From Cavia porcellus (taxonomy: Eukaryota > Chordata > Mammalia > Rodentia > Caviidae): a stretch of DNA of 64,000 bases. Made by a program: the position numbers and the translations under genes. The notes below the pieces were generated by a model, which searched no databases, had not been told where the DNA came from, and saw only the letters and a list, made by a program, of their open reading frames with translations. How positions within the stretch are numbered: the stretch's first letter is position 1; each line of letters begins with the position of its first letter. Location: assembly GCF_034190915.1 (NCBI RefSeq), contig NW_026947546.1, positions 1,984,001-2,048,000 on the forward strand. Direction: 5' to 3'. Below are positions 13,501 through 28,612 of the stretch, piece by piece.

Positions 13501-15460
13501 CTAACTTTAACACTTAACCCTAAACCTTAAACCTAACCCTAACATCTAACACTAAACCTATCCCTAAACAAAGCCTAACCATAACCCTAACCCTAACACT
13601 CTAAAACTAAGCCATACCGAAACGCTAACCCTATCAATAACAATAACCCTAGCCCTAACCCTAACTTCTAACTCGAACCCTAACCCTTACACTATCCCTA
13701 ACACTAAACCTAACCGTAACTTAAACCCTAACCCAAAAGCTAACATCTAACCCTAACCCTAGCCCTTACCCTAACCCAAACCCCTACGCAAAACCTAACC
13801 CTAACCCTAACCCTAAAGCTCACACTAACCCTAAACCTAAACGTAATCCTAAACCTAAACTTAACCCTAACCCTAACCCTAACCGTAACCCTAACACTCA
13901 CCCTAACCCAATCCCTAATCGCTAACCCTAACCATAACCATAACCCAAACACTAACACAAAAACCCTAACACTAATCATAACACAAAACCTCACGGTACC
14001 CTAACCCTAACCCTAGCTCTAATCCTAACCTTCTAGCCCTGACCCTAACCCTAATCCTAACCCTAACCCTAACACCTAACACTAACCCTAACACCTAACC
14101 CTAACCCTAACCCTATCCCTAACCGTAAACCTATCAATAAACTAAAGCCTAGCCCTAAAACTATCCCTAAACCTAATCCTAGAACTGAGCTTAACGCTAA
14201 CTCTAACTGTAAACTTAAAACTAATCCATAACCGTAACCCTAACACAAACCCTAAAACTCACTCTAACCCTATCCCTAATCCCTAACCCTAACCCTAACC
14301 CTAACACAAACACTAACCCCGAAACCCTAACCCTAAACCTAACCCGAACCCTAATCCTAAACTTAACCCTAAACCTAACCCTAAACCTAACCATAACCCT
14401 AACCGTAACCCTAAGCCTAACCTTAACACTAAAACTAACACGAACCCAAATTCATAACCCTAAACCTAACTCTAAACCTAACCCTAATCCCTAACCCTAA
14501 CGATAAGCCTAAACCTAACCCTAAACCTAAACCCTATCCCTAATCGCTAACCCTAACTATAACCATAACCCAAACACTAACTCCAAAACCCTAACCCTAA
14601 TCATAACACAACCCTAGCTCTAATCCTAACCTTCTCACTCTAACCCTAACCCTAATATTAAACCGAACCCTAACACTAACACCTACCCCTAACCCTAAGC
14701 CCTAACCCTAACCCTAACCCTAACACTATCCCTAACCGTAAACCTAATGCTAACCCTATCCCTAACCCTAAACCTATCAATAAACCGAACCCTAGCCCTA
14801 AAACTATCCCTAACCCTAATCCTAGAACTGAGCCTAAAACTAACTCTAACTGTAAACCTAACCCTAATCAATAACCCTAACCCTAACGCTACCCCTAAAC
14901 TCAGTCTAACCCTATCCCTAATCCCTAACCTTAACCCTAACACTAACCCAAACACTAACCCCGAAACTCTAACGCTAAACCTAACCCTAACACTAATCCT
15001 AACCTACTAACCCTAACCCTAACACTAGCCCTAAAGCTAACGCTAAAACTAACCCTAACCCGAAACCCTAACCCTAACCCTAAACCTAACACTAACACCT
15101 AACCCTAACCATAACCCTATCATTAAACCTAAAGCTAATGCTAACCCTGTCCCCAACCCTAACCCAGACAATAAACCTAACCCTAAACCTAAGACTATAC
15201 CTAAACCTAATCATAATACTGAGCCTAACACTAACCCTAAGCCTAACCCTAACCCTAATTTCTAACTCTAACCCTAACCAGAACATTAACCCTAGTCCAT
15301 AACCCTAACATTAACCTTTACGATATCCCTAACCTAACCGTAACACTAAGCACTAAGCCTGACCCTAACCTTATCCCTATTCCCTAAGCCTAGCTCTAAC
15401 AATAACACTAACCCTAACCATAACCCTAAACATAACTGTAAACCTAACCCTAACTATAAC
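10505..15460 (-). repeat. Unit U4, 4956 bp: one monomer plus a truncated monomer
   Basis: Only one landmark A but two landmarks B (11983 and 13454, 1471 bp apart). A join at about 12320-12355 goes directly from the cctacacaaaacc segment to the ccattacc segment and skips about 1.85 kb, including C and A. A ~292-bp duplication lies at 10890/11182. Confidence 0.85.
10890..11472 (-). repeat. ~292-bp local tandem duplication in U4
   Basis: The cattacaataa/cataacaataa segment followed by the aagactaaatctca box occurs at 10890 and 11182. It is the same event type, probably the same event, as at 7591. Confidence 0.78.
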
Positions 15461-18060
15461 CATATTCTTATCACCTAACGCATAACCCTAACCAAAACCC
15501 GAACCCTAAACCTAACCCTAAACCTAATAGTAACCCTGAACTTATCACTCTTCTGAAGCCTAACCCTGACCCTATCCCTAACACCTAACCCCTAAACCTA
15601 ACCCGAACCTGAGCCTAACCCTAACCTTAAACCTAACCATAAACCTAACCCTAACCCTAATCCTAACCATTACCCTAACACTAACACTAATCCTAAACTC
15701 TAACCCTAACACTTACCCTAACCCTAACCCTAAACTGTAAAACCAAACCCTAACCCTAACACAAAACATAACCCAAAATCTAAACCTAACCCTAACCTAA
15801 ATCCTAACCCTAACCCTAACCCTAACCCATAACAATAACCCTAACCCTAACCGTAACCCTAACCCTAACACTAACTTCTAACATTAACCCAAACCCTAAT
15901 CATAAACCTAAGACTAAATCTCACCCTAAACAATAACACTAACCCTAAACGTAACCCTAACCCTAAACCTAAACAATATCATAACCCTAAACCTAACACT
16001 AAACCTAACCCAAAACCTAACACTAAAACTAAACCTAATCCTAAAACCTAACCCTAACCCTAACACTAAGCCTAACTCTAAAACTAACCATAACCCTAAC
16101 CTTAACCTTAACCCCAAACCCAACCCTATCCCTAAAACTGACCCTAAACCTAACCCTAATCTAACCCTAACCCTAACCATAAACCTAAACTTTAACTTTA
16201 CCCTAAACTCTAACCCTAACGCTAACCCTAACCCTAATCTCTAACTCTAAACGCTAACAATAAACCTAACCCTAAACCGAACCATAAACCTAAACCTAAC
16301 CTTAACCCTAACCATAATGCTAACCCTAACCGTATCCCTGGTTTTAACCCTAAGCCGAATATTAACACTAATCCATAACCCTAACCTTAACCCTTACCAT
16401 AACCCTAACACTAAATTTAAAACTAGCCCCTAACCCTAACACTAACCCTATCCGTAATCCCTAACCCTAATCCTAACCATAACACTAAAACTAGCCGTAA
16501 CCCTAAATGTAACACCAACACTAAACGTAACCCTAAACATAACCTTAACCATATCCTTAACACCTAACCCCTAACCCTAACCCAAACCGTAATCCTAACC
16601 ATAACCCTAACACTAACACTAATGCTAACCCTAAACCCTAACCACAACCCTCACCCTAACGCTAACCCAAAACCTACCTCTAATCCCTATCCTAAACCTA
16701 ACCCTAACCCTAAACCTAACCCTAAACCGAACACTAACCGTAACCCTAAACATAACCTTAACCCTAACCCTCCCTACCTATAACCATAACCCTAAACCAA
16801 AGTCTAACACTAACCCTAACTTTAACACTTAACCCTAAACCTTAAACCTAACCCTAACATCTAACACTAAACCTATCCCTAAACAAAGCCTAACCATAAC
16901 CCTAACCCTAACACTCTAAAACTAAGCCATACCGAAACGCTAGCCCTATCAATAACACTAACCCTAGCCCTAACCCTAACTTCTAACTCTATCCCTAACC
17001 CTTAAATTATCCCTAACACTAAACCTAACCGTAACTGAAACCCTAACCCTAAAGCTAACCTCTAACCCTAACCCTAGCCCTTACCCTAAAGCAAACCCCT
17101 ACGCAAAACCTAACCCTAAGCCTAACCCTACACCTCACACTAACCCTAAACCTAACCCTAACCCTAAACCTAACCTTAACCCTAACCCTCACCCTAACCG
17201 TAACCCTAACATTCACCCTAACCCTATCCCTAATCGCTAACCCTAACCATAACCATAACCCAAACACTAACACCAAAACCCTAACCCTAATCATAACACA
17301 AAACCTCACCGTAACCCTAACCCTAACCCTCGCTCTAATCCTAACCTTCTAGCCCTGACCCTAACCCTAATCCTAACCCTAACCCTAACACCTAACCCTA
17401 ACCCTCACCCTATCCCTAACCATAAATCTAATGCTAACCCTATCCCTAACCCTAAACCTATCAATAAACCGAACCCTAGCCCTAAAACTATCCCTAACCC
17501 TAATCCTAGAACTGAGCCAACGCTAACTCTAACTGTAAACTTAACACTAATCCATAACCATAACCCTAACCCAAAACCTAAAACTCACTCTAACCCTATC
17601 CCTAATCCCTAACCCTAACCCTAACCCTAAACCTAACACAAACACTAACCCCGAAACCCTAACCCTAAACCTAACGCGAACCCTAATCCTAAACTTAACC
17701 ATAAACCTAACCCTAAACCTAACCATAAACCTAACCGTAACCTTAAGCCTAACCTTAACCCTAAAACTAACACGAACCCAAAATCATAACCCTAAACCTA
17801 ACTCTAAATATAACCCTAATTCCTATTCCTAATGATAAGCCTAAACCTAACCCTAAATCTAAACCCTATCCCTAATCGCTAACCCTAACTATAACCATAA
17901 CCCAAACACTAACTCCAAAACCCTAACCCTAATCGTAACACTACCATAGTTCTACTCCTAACCTCCTAACTCTAAACCTTAACCTAATCCTAAACCGATA
18001 CCTAACACTAACACCTACCCCTAACCCTAAGCCCTAACCCAAATCCTAACACTATCCCTA

Positions 18061-18216
18061 ACCGTAAACCTAATGCTAACCCTATCCCTAACCCTAAACC
18101 TATCAATAAACCGAACCCTAGCCCTAAAACTATCCCTAACCGTAAACCTAATGCTAACCCTATTCCTAACCCTAAACCTATCAATAAACCGAACCCTAGC
18201 CCTAAAACTATACCTA
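18061..18216 (-). repeat. 78-bp tandem duplication, first block
   Basis: The accgtaaacctaatgctaac start occurs at about 18061 and 18139, 78 bp (13 hexamers) apart. The second copy carries tattcc instead of tatccc. Confidence 0.85.
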
Positions 18217-18370
18217 ACCCTAATCCTAGAACTGAGCCTAAAACTAACACTAACTGTAAACCTAACCCTAATCCATAACCCTAACCCTAACCCTACCCCT
18301 AAACTCACGCTAACCCTATCCCTAATCCCTAACCCTAACCCTAACCCTATCCATAACCGTAAACCTAATG

Positions 18371-18406
18371 CTAACCCTAACCCTAACCCTAACCCTAACC
18401 CTAACC
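18371..18406 (-). repeat. Perfect hexamer run at a truncating join (36 bp)
   Basis: An uninterrupted run that bridges the aatg segment on the left and ccattacc on the right; the join that lost landmark A lies inside it. Confidence 0.8.
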
Positions 18407-20440
18407 ATTACCCTAACACTAACTCTAATCCTAAACTCTAACACTAACACTTACCCTAACCCTAACCCTAAACTGTAAAACCAAACCCTAACACTAACAC
18501 AAACCCTAACCCAAAATCTAAACCTAACCCTAACCTAAATCCTAACCCTAACCCCAACCCTAACCCATAACAATAACCCTAACCCTAACCGTAACCCTAA
18601 CCCTAACACTAACTTTTAACCTTAACCCTAACCCTAATCATAACCCTAAGACTAAATCTCACCCTAAACTCTAACACTAACCCTAAACGTAACAATAACC
18701 CTAAACCTAAACCATATCATAACCCTAAACCTAACACTAAACCTAACCCAAATCCTAACCCTAACACTAAACCTAACCCTAAAACCTAACCCTAACCCCA
18801 ACACTAACCCTAACCCTAAAACTAACCATAAACCTAACCTTAACCTTAACACTAACCCCAACCCTATCCCTAAACCTGATCCTAAACCTAACCCTAATCT
18901 AACCCTAACCCTAACCATAACCGTAACCCTTACCCTTACTCTAAACTTTAACCCTAACGCTAACCATAACCCTAATATCTAACTCTAAACGCTAACAATA
19001 AACCTAACCCTAAACCGAACCCTAAATCTAAACCTAACCTTATCCCTAACCATAACGCTAACCCTAACTGTAACCCTAGTTTTAACCCTAAGCCGAATAC
19101 TAACACTAATCCATAACCCTAACCTTAACCCTTACCATAACCCTAACACTAAATGTAAAACTAGCCCCTAACCCTAACACTAACCCTATCCGTAATACCT
19201 AACCCTAATCCTTACCCTAACACTAAAACTAGCCATAACCCTAAATGTAACACCAACACTGAACGTAACCATAAACATCACCTTAACCATATCCTTAACA
19301 CCTAACCCCTAACCCTAACCCAAACTCTAAACCTAACCATATCCCTAACCGTAAACCTAATGCTAACCCTATCCCTAACCCTAAACCTATCAATAAACCG
19401 AACCCTAGCCCTAAAACTATCCCTAACCCTAATCCTAGAAATGAGCCTAAAACTTACTCTAACTGTAAACCTAACCCTAATCAATAACCCTAACCCTAAC
19501 CCTAACCCTAAACTCACTCTAACCCTATCCCTAATCGATAACCCTAACCCTAACCCTAACCCAAACAATAACCCCGAAACCCTAAAGCTAAACCTAACCC
19601 TAACATCAATCCTAAACTACTAACCCTAACCCTAACCCTAGCACTATACCTAACGCTAAAACTAACCCTAACCCGAAACCCTAACCCTAACCCTACGACT
19701 AACACTAACACCTAACCCTAACCATAACCCTATCATTAAACCTAAAGCTAATGCTAACCCTGTCCCCAAACCTAACCCAGACAATAAACTTAACCCTAAA
19801 CCTAAAACTATCCCTAACCCTAATCATAATACTGAGCCTAACACTAACCCTAAGCCTCACCCTAACCCTAATTTTTAACTCTAACCCTAACCAGAACAGT
19901 AACCCCAGTCCATAACCCTAACATTAACCTTTACGATATCCCTAACCTAACCGTAACACTAACCCCTAAGCCTGACCCTAACCTTATCCCTAATCCCTAA
20001 GCCTAGCTCTAACAATAACACTAACCCTAACCATAACCCTAAACATAACTGTAACCCTAACCCTAACTATCACCATATTCTTATCACCTAAACCATAACC
20101 CTAACCAAAACCCGAACCCTAAACCTAACCCTAAACCTAATAGTAACCCTGAAACTATCAGTCTTCTGAAGCCTAACCCTGACACTATCCCTAACACCTA
20201 ACCCCTAAACCTAACCCTAACCTGCCACTAACCCTAACCTTAAACGTAACCGTAAACCTAACCCTAACCCTAACCCTAACCATTACCTTAACACTAACAC
20301 TAATCCTAAACTCTAACACTAACACTTAACCTAACCCTAACCCTAAACATTAAAACCAAACCCTAACCCTAACACAAACCCTAACCCAAAATCTAAACCT
20401 AACCCTAACCTAAATCCTAACCCTAACCCTAACCCTAACC

Positions 20441-21018
20441 CATAACAATAACCCTAACCTAACCGTAGCCCTAACCCTAACACTAACTTCTAACCTTAAC
20501 CCTAACCCTAATCATAACCCTAAGACTAAATCTCACCCTAAACTCTAACACTAACCCTAAACATAACCCTAACCCTAAACCTAAACCATATCATAACCCT
20601 AAACCTAACACTAAAAATAACCCAAAACCTAACCCTAAAATTAACCTAACACTTAACCTAACCCTAACCATAACACTAAGCCTAACCCTAAAACTAACCA
20701 TAATCCTAACCTTAACCTTAACCCTAACCCATAACAATAACCCTAACCCTAACCGTAACCCTAACCCTAACACTAACTTCTAACCTTAACCCTAACCCTA
20801 ATCATAACCCTAAGACTAAATCTCACCCTAAACTCTAACACTAACCCTAAACGCAACCCTACCAATAAACCTAAACCATATCATAACCCTAAACCTAACA
20901 CTAAACCTAAACCTGACCCTAAACCTAACCCTAATCTAACACTAACCCTACCCATAACCCTAAACTTTACCTTTACCCTAAACTCTAACCCTAATGCTAA
21001 CCATAACCCTAATCTCTA
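20441..21018 (-). repeat. ~289-bp local tandem duplication in U6
   Basis: The cataacaataaccc box is at 20441 and 20730. The flanking aaaattaacctaacac variant (20637) is shared with U3 (7787), linking the two copies. Confidence 0.78.
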
Positions 21019-23994
21019 ACTCTAAACGCTAACAATAAACCTAATCCTAAACCGAACCCTAAACCTAAACCTAACCTTAACCCTAACCATAATGCTAACT
21101 CTATCCATAACACTGTTTTTAACCCTAAGCCGAATACTAACACTAATCCATAACCCTAACCTTAACCCTTACCATAACCCTAACACTAAATGTAAAACTA
21201 GCCCCTAACCCTAACACTAACCCTATCCGTAATCCCTAACCCTAATCCTAACCCTAACACTAAAACTAGCCGTAACTCTAAATGTAACACCAACACTAAA
21301 CGTCACCCTAAACATAACCTTAACCATATCCTTAACACCTAACCCCTAACCCTAACCAAAACCCTAAACATAACCATAACCCTAACAATAACACTACTGC
21401 TAACCCTAAACCCTAACCATAACCCTCACCCAAACGCTAACCCAAACCTACCTCTAATCCCTATCCTAAACTTAACCCTAAGCCTAAACCTAACCCTAAA
21501 CTGAACACTAACCGTAACCCTGAACATAACTTTAACCCTAACCCTCCCTAACTATAACCATAACCCTAAACCAAAGTCTAACACTAACCCTAACTTTAAC
21601 ACTTAACCCTAAACCTTAAACCTAACACTAACATCTAACACTAAACCTATGCCTAAACAAAGCCTCACCATAACCCTAAACATAACACTCAAAAATTAAC
21701 CCATACGGAAACCCTAACCCTATCAATAACACTAACCCTAGGCCTAACCCTAACTTCTAACTCTAACCCTAACCCTTACACTATCCCTAACACTGAACCT
21801 AACCCTAACTGAAACCCTAACCCTAAAGCTAACCTCGAACCCTAACCCTAGCCCTTACCCTAACACAAAACCCTACACAACTCCTAACCCCCCTAACCCT
21901 AACCCTAACCATTACCTAACACTAACACTAACCCTAAACTCTAACCCTAAAACTTACCCTAACCCTAACCCTAAACTGTAAAACCAAACCCTAACCCAAC
22001 ACAAACCCTAACGCAAAATCTAAACCTAACCCGAAACCGAATCCTAACCCTAACCTAACCCTATCCTATAACAATAATCCTAGCCCTAACCGTAACCCTA
22101 ACCTTAACACTAACTTCTAACCTTAACCCTAACCCTAATCATAACCCTAAGACTAAATCTCACCCTAAACTCTAACACTAACCCTAAAGGTAACACTAAT
22201 CCTAAACCTAAACCATATCATAACCCTAAACCTAACACTAAACCTAACACAAAACCTAACCCTAACACTAAACCTAACCCTAAAACCTAACCCTAACCCA
22301 AACACTAACCCTAACCCTAAAACTAACCATAACCCTAACCTTAACCTTAAACCTAAACCCAACCCTATCCCTAAACCTGACCCTAAACCTAACCCTAATC
22401 TAACCCTAACCCTAACCATAACCGAAACTCTTACCCTTACACTAAACTCTAACACTAACGCTAACCATAACCCTAATCTCTAACTCTGAAAGATTACAAT
22501 AAACCTAACCCTAAACCGAACCCTAAACCTAAACCTAACCTTAACCCTAACCATAATGCTAACCCTAACCGTAACCCTAGTTTTAACCCTAAGCCGAATA
22601 CTAACACTAATCCATAACCCTAACCTTAACCCTTACCATAACCCTAACACTAAATGTAAAACTAGCCCCTAACCCTAACACTAACCCTATCCGTAATCCC
22701 TAACCCTAATCCTAACCCTAAAACTAAAACTAGCCGTAACCCTAAATGTAACACCAACACTAAACTTAACCCTAAACATAACCTTAACCATATCCTTAAC
22801 ACCTAGCCCCTAACCCTAACCCAAACCCTAAACCTAACCATAAACCTAAAACTAACACTAATGCTAACCCTAAACCCTAACCATAACTCTCACACTAACG
22901 CTAACCCAAAACCTACCTCTAATCCCTATACTAAACCTAACCCTAACCCTAAACCTAACCCTAAACCGAACACTAACCGTAACCCTAAACATAACCTTAA
23001 CACTAACCCTCCCTACCTATAACCATAACCCTAAACCAAAGTCTAACACTAACCCTAACTTTAACACTTAACCCTAAACCTTAAACCTAACCCTAACATC
23101 TAACACTAAACCTATCCCTAAACAAAGCCTAACCATAACCCTAACCCTAACACTCTAAAACTAAGCCATACCGAAACGCTAACCCTATCAATAACAATAA
23201 CCCTAGCCCTAACCCTAACTTCTAACTCGAACCCTAACCCTTACACTATCCCTAACACTAAACCTAACCGTAACTGAAACCCTAACCCAAAAGCTAACCT
23301 CTAACCCTAACCCTAGCCCTTACCCTAACCCAAACCCCTACGCAAAACCTAACCCTAACCCTAACCCTAAAGCTCACACTAACCCTAAACCTAAACGTAA
23401 CCCTAAACCTAAACTTAACCCTAACCCTAACCCTAACCGTAACCCTAACACTCACCCTAACCCTATCCCTAATCGCTAACCCTAACCATAACCATAACTC
23501 AAACACTAACACAAAAATCCTAACACTAATCATAACACAAAACCTCACGGTACCCTAACCCTAACCCTAGCTCTAATCCTAACCTTCTAGCCCTGACCCT
23601 AGCCCTAATCCTAACCCTAACCCTAACACCTAACACTAACCCTAACACCTAACCCTAACCCTAACCCTATCCCTAACCGTAAACCTATCAATAAACTAAA
23701 GCCTAGCCCTAAAACTATCCCTAAACCTAATCCTAGAACTGAGCCTAACGCTAACTCTAACTGTAAACTTAAAACTAATCCATAACCGTAACCCTAACAC
23801 AAACCCTAAAACTCACTCTAACCCTATCCCTAATCCCTAACCCTAACCCTAACCCTAACACAAACACTAACCCCGAAACCCTAACCCTAAACCTAACCCG
23901 AACACTAATCCTAAACTTAACCCTAAACCTAACCCTAAACCTAACCATAACCCTAACCGTAACCCTAAGCCTAACCTTAACCCTAAAACTAACA

Positions 23995-25700
23995 CGAACC
24001 CAAATTCATAACCCTAAACCTTACTCTAAACCTAACTCTAATCCCTAATCCTAACGATAAGCCTAACCCTAACCCTAAACCTAAACCCTGTCCCAAATCG
24101 CTAACCCTAACTATATCCATAACCCAAACACTAACTCCAAAACCCTAACCCTAATCATAACACAACCCTTGTTCTACTCCTAAACTTCTAACTCTAACCC
24201 TAACCCTAATCCTAAACCGAAACCTACCACTAACACCTACCCCTAACACTAACCCCTAACCCAAACCCTAACACTATCCTTAACCGTAAACCTAATGCTA
24301 ACCCAATCCCTAACCCTAAACCTATCAATAAACCGAACCCTAGCCCTAAAACTGTCCCTAACCCTAATCCTAGAACTGAGCCTAAAACTAACTCTAACTG
24401 TAAACCTAACCCTAATCCATAACCCTAACCCTAACCCTACCCCTAAACTCACTCTAACCCTGTCCCTAAACCCTAACCCTAACCCTAAACCTATCCCTAA
24501 CCGTAAACCTAATGCTAACCCTATCCCTAACCCTAACCCTGTCAATAAACTAAACCCTAGTCCTAAAACTATCACTAAACCTAATCCTAGAACTGAGCCT
24601 AACGCTAACTCTAACTGTAAACTTAACACTAATCCATAACCATAACCCTAACCCAAACCCTAAAACTCACTCTAACCCTGTCCCTAATCCCTACCCCTAA
24701 CACTAACCCTAACCCAAACACTAACTCCGAAACCCTAACCCTAAACTTAACCCGAACCCTAATCCTAAACTTAACCCTAAACCTAACCCTAAACCTAACC
24801 ATAACCCTAACCGTAACCCTAAGCCTTACCTTAACCCTAAAACTAACACGAACCCAAATTCATAACCCTAAACCTAACTCTAAACCTAAACCTAATCCCT
24901 AACCCTAACGATAAGCCTACACCTAACCCTAAACCTATACCCTATCCCTAATCGCTAAACCTAACTATAACCGTAACCCAAACACTAACTCCAAAACCCT
25001 AACCCTAATCATAACACAACCCTAGCTCTAATCCTAACCTTCTAACTCTCACCCTAACCCTAATATTAAACCGAACCCTAACACTAACACCTACCCCTAA
25101 CCCTAAGCCCTAACCCTAAACCTAACCCTAACACTATCCCTAACAGTAAACCTAATGCTAACCCTATCCCTAACCCTAAACCTATCAATAAACCGAACCC
25201 TAGCCCTAAAACTATCCCTAACCCTAATCCTAGAACTGAGCCTAAAACTAACTCTAACTGTAAACCTAACCCTAATCAATAACCCTAACCCTAACGCTAC
25301 CCCTAAACTCAGTCTAACACTATACCTAATCCCTAACCATAACCCTAACACTAACCCAAACACTAACCCCGAAACTCTAACGCTAAACCTAACCCTAACA
25401 CTAATCCTAACCTACTAACCCTATCCCTAACCCTAGCCCTAAAGCTAACGCTAAAACTAACCCTAACCCGAAACCCTAACCCTAACCCTAAACCTAACAC
25501 TAACACCTAACCCTAACCATAACCCTATCATTAAACCTAAAGCTAATGCTAACCCTGTAACCAACCCTAACCCAGACAATAAACCTAACCCTAAACCTAA
25601 GACTATCCCTAACCCTAATCATAATACTGAGCCTAACACTAACCCTAAGCCTAACCCTAACCCTAATTTCTAACTCTAACCCTAACCAGAACATTAACCC
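23995..25700 (-). repeat. 854-bp tandem duplication present only in the second block
   Basis: The cgaacccaaattcataa box is at 23995 and 24849. The matching region of the first block (about 14.44 kb) has a single copy, which explains the offset change from 9554 to 10408. The ends shown are approximate. Confidence 0.8.
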
Positions 25701-28456
25701 TAGTCCATAACCCTAACATTAACCTTTACGATATCCCTAACCTAACCGTAACACTAAGCACTAACCCTGACCCTAACCTTATCCCTATTCCCTAAGCCTA
25801 GCTCTAACAATAACACTAACCCTAACCATAACCCTAAACATAACTGTAAACCTAACCCTAACTATAACCATATTCTTATCACCTAACGCATAACCCTAAC
25901 CAAAACCCGAACCCTAAACCTAACCCTAAACCTAATAGTAACCCTGAACCTATCAGTCTTCTGAAGCCTAACCCTGACCCTATCCCTAACACCTAACCCC
26001 TAAACCTAACCCAAACCTGAGCCTAACCCTAACCTTAAACCTAACCGTAAACCTAACCCTAATCCTAACCATTACCCTAACACTAACACTAATCCTAAAC
26101 TCTAACCCTAACACTTACCCTAACCCTAACCCTAAACTTTAAAACCAAACCCTAACCCTAACACAAAACATAACCCAAAATCTAAACCTAACCCTAACCT
26201 AAATCCTAACCCTAACTCTAACCCTAACCCATAACAATAACCCTAACCCTAACCGTAACCCTAACCCTAACACTAACTTCTAACTTTAACCCTAACCCTA
26301 ATCATAACCCTAAGACTAAATCTCACCCTAAACAATAACACTAACCCTAAACGTAACCCTAACCCTAAACCTAAACAATATCATAACCCTAAACCTAACA
26401 CTAAACCTAACCCAAAACCTAACACTAAAACCAAACCTAATCCTAAAACCTAACCCTAACCCTAACACTAAGCCTAACTCTAAAACTAACCATAACCCTA
26501 ACCTTAACCTTAACCCCAAACCCAACCCAATCTCTAAACCTGACCCTAAACCTAACCCTAATCTAACCCTAACCCTAACCATAAACCTAAACTTTAACTT
26601 TACCCTAAACTCTAACCCTAACGCTAACCCTAACCCTAATCTCTAACTCTAAACGCTAACAATAAACCTAACCCTAAACCGAACCCTAAACCTAAACCTA
26701 ACCTTAACCCTAACCATAATGCTAACCCTAACCGTATCTCTGGTTTTAACCCTAAGCCGAATATTAACACTAATCCATAACCCTAACCTTAACCCTTACC
26801 ATAACCCTAACACTAAATTTAAAACTAGCCCCTAACCCTAACACTAACCCTATCCGTAATCCCTAACCCTAATCCTAACCCTAACACTAAAACTAGCCGT
26901 AACCCTAAATGTAACACCAACACTAAACGTAACCCTAAATATAACCTTAACCATATCCTTAACACCTAACCCCTAACCCTAACCCAAACCGTAATCCTAA
27001 CCATAACCCTAACACTAACACTAATGCTAAACCTAAACCCTAACCACAACCCTCACCCTAATGCTAACCCAAAACCTACCTCTAATCCCTATCCTAAACC
27101 TAACCCTAACCCTAAACCTAACCCTAAACCGAACACTAACCGTAACCCTAAACATAACCTTAACCCTAACCCTCCCTACCTATAACCATAACCCTAAACC
27201 AAAGTCTAACACTAACCCTAACTTTAACACTTAACCCTAAACCTTAAACCTAACCCTAACATCTAACACTAAACCTATCCCTAAACAAAGCTTAACCATA
27301 ACCCTAACCCTAACACTCTAAAACTAAGCCATACCGAAACGCTAGCCCTATCAATAACACTAATCCTAGCCCTAACCCTAACTTCTAACTCTATCCCTAA
27401 CCCTTAAATTATCCCTAACACTAAACCTAACCGTAACTAAAACCCTAACCCTAAAGCTAACCTCTAACCCTAACCCTAGCCCTTACCCTAAAGCAAATCC
27501 CTACGCAAAACCTAACCCTAAGCCTAACCCTAAACCTCACACTAACCCTAAACCTAACCCTAAACCTAACCTTAACCCTAACCCTCACCCTAACCGTAAC
27601 CCTAACACTCACCCTAACCCTATCCCTAATCGCTAACCCTAACCATAACCATAACCCAAACACTAAAACCAAAACCCTAACCCTAATCATAACACAAAAC
27701 CTCACCGTAACCCTAACCCTAACCCTAGCTCTAATCCTAACCTTCTAGCCCTGACCCTAACCCTAATCCTAACCCTAACCCTAACACCTAACCCTAACCC
27801 TCACCCTATCCCTAACCATAAATCTAATGCTAACCCTATCCCTAACCCTAAACCTATCAATAAACCGAACCCTAGCCCTAAAACTATCCCTAACCCTAAT
27901 CCTAGAACTGAGCCAACGCTAACTCTAACTGTAAACTTAACACTAATCCATAACCATAACCCTAACCCAAACCCTAAAACTCACTCTAACCCTATCCCTA
28001 ATCCCTAACCCTAACCCTAACCCTAAACCTAACACAAACACTAACCCCGAAACCCTAACCCTAAACCTAACGCGAACCCTAATCCTAAACTTAACCATAA
28101 ACCTAACCCTAAACCTAACCATAAACCTAACCGTAACCCTAAGCCTAACCTTAACCCTAAAACTAACACGAACCCAAAATCATAACCCTAAACCTAACTC
28201 TAAATATAACCCTAATTCCTAATCCTAATGATAAGCCTAAACCTAACCCTAAACCTAAACCCTATCCCTAATCGCTAACCCTAACTATAACCATAACCCA
28301 AACACTAACTCCAAAACCCTAACCCTAATCGTAACACTACCCTAGTTCTACTCCTAACCTCCTAACTCTAAACCTTAACCTAATCCTAAACCGATACCTA
28401 ACACTAACACCTACCCCTAACCCTAACCCCTAACCCAAATCCTAACACTATCCCTA

Positions 28457-28612
28457 ACCGTAAACCTAATGCTAACCCTATCCCTAACCCTAAACCTATC
28501 AATAAACCGAACCCTAGCCCTAAAACTATCCCTAACCGTAAACCTAATGCTAAACCTATTCCTAACCCTAAACCTATCAATAAACCGAACCCTAGCCCTA
28601 AAACTATACCTA
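28457..28612 (-). repeat. 78-bp tandem duplication, second block
   Basis: The same duplication as at 18061, with starts at 28457 and 28535. It supports the ~10.4-kb block duplication. Confidence 0.85.

Larger units (their letters stand above)
15461..20073 (-). repeat. Unit U5, 4613 bp: one monomer plus a truncated fragment
   Basis: One landmark B (16769). A join near 18370-18406 goes from the aatgctaacc segment to ccattacc, skipping A. A second join near 19335 goes from the aaactctaaacctaacc segment to tccctaaccgtaaacc, skipping B and C (about 1.46 kb). The region also holds a 78-bp tandem duplication. Confidence 0.82.
20074..25868 (-). repeat. Unit U6, 5795 bp: monomer, truncated monomer and an extra 854-bp segment
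   Basis: Landmarks B are at 21543 and 23008 (1465 bp apart), with the same kind of truncating join near 21885-21900 as at 12.33 kb. The C box occurs twice, at 23995 and 24849, from an 854-bp tandem duplication absent from U4. Confidence 0.83.
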
